Assembly: GCA_012839475.1 (NCBI GenBank)
Contig: DUNG01000034.1
Coordinates: forward strand, 124,001 to 188,000
Length of the DNA: 64,000 nucleotides
Direction: 5' to 3'
Origin: Petrimonas sp.
GTDB lineage: Bacteria; Bacteroidota; Bacteroidia; Bacteroidales; Dysgonomonadaceae
Both the position numbers and the translations under genes were made by a program. Under the pieces are notes generated by a model, which saw nothing but the letters and a program-made list of their open reading frames with translations, did no database searches and had not been told where the DNA came from. Below are positions 63,868-64,000 of the stretch, piece after piece (the first letter of the stretch is position 1; each line of letters begins with the position of its first letter).

Positions 63868-64000
63868 TTAATTCTTTAACACGCCAGAAATATACTCGTT
63901 CCCTTCGGAGTCCATTAAAATGGTTGGTTGTTCCGCCTTATCATCCAATGAAGCATGCTGAAGGGGTTTCAGCTCGTACATGTGCGTGGGATTGTACTTC
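63868..64000 (-). CDS. Unidentified protein, C-terminal fragment only
   Basis: The minus-strand frame is open from the window edge to TAA at 63868-63870 and gives 43 residues ending SEGNEYISGVLKN. The visible part begins KYNPTHMYELKPLQHAS. The composition looks coding, but I recognise no family and most of the gene lies outside the window. Confidence 0.5.
   Translation of the reverse strand, partial: KYNPTHMYELKPLQHASLDDKAEQPTILMDSEGNEYISGVLKN

Overview
The window comes from the main chromosome of a member of the Bacteroidetes, most likely the Bacteroidales and plausibly a Dysgonomonadaceae-like amino-acid and sugar fermenter. The evidence is: an arginine operon with a succinyl/acetyl-ornithine-type transcarbamylase; a protease ending in a type IX secretion sorting domain; families typical of the phylum (DUF4271, DUF5683); and promoters of the form TTG-N19/20-TAnnTTTG with almost no Shine-Dalgarno sequences. 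Most genes are housekeeping. The restriction-modification pair (9.4-11.4 kb) and the 44.6-48.4 kb stretch are visibly more AT-rich and look accessory. The genus is not resolved from sequence alone.

Layout. 1-3.5 kb: the end of a carbohydrate locus (partial GH16, CE15 glucuronoyl esterase), then tyrosine phenol-lyase. 3.6-12.9 kb: recG and glyA, convergent GDP-fucose genes (fcl, gmd), a MjaI-like restriction-modification pair, rfbC and trmD. 12.9-22.7 kb: murF, a C1 peptidase, a viroplasmin/RNase H protein, the DUF4271-hemD-rnpA-yidD-tatD operon, LOG-metK and a HAD phosphatase. 22.9-32.2 kb: prfB with a programmed +1 frameshift, a type IX-secreted trypsin-like protease, the parA-parB-DUF5683-mltD operon and a KamA-family radical SAM enzyme. 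32.5-40.9 kb: one arginine operon (GNAT, argG, argC, argD, argF', argB, argE, argH). 40.9-49.5 kb: an orphan ATPase, a patatin/beta-barrel protein, a DUF1349 protein, two membrane transporters and a secreted beta-propeller protein. 49.7-64 kb: pta, an unusual 3-hydroxyacyl-CoA dehydrogenase-like gene and ackA; rpsF-rpsR-rplI; def, ruvX, lptB, folB; ETF-ubiquinone oxidoreductase; a fused ETF; aminopeptidase P; gamma-carbonic anhydrase; and a cut-off gene at the end.

The most unusual signal is a 66-nt element present five times, always in the same orientation and just upstream of a start codon: once before ackA, twice in tandem before the ETF-ubiquinone oxidoreductase gene, once before the fused ETF gene and once before aminopeptidase P. 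Its ends are complementary, and it contains two further potential hairpins and a possible loop pairing. One copy has a paired change that preserves a hairpin. I read it as a candidate cis-acting RNA shared by energy-metabolism genes; a small mobile repeat is the main alternative. Other points of interest are the methyltransferase fused to a degenerate staphylococcal-nuclease domain, an altered specificity residue in ArgF', a dehydrogenase homologue lacking its catalytic His, an ARG-box-like site at the arginine promoter, and the prfB frameshift site in a lineage that otherwise hardly uses Shine-Dalgarno pairing.
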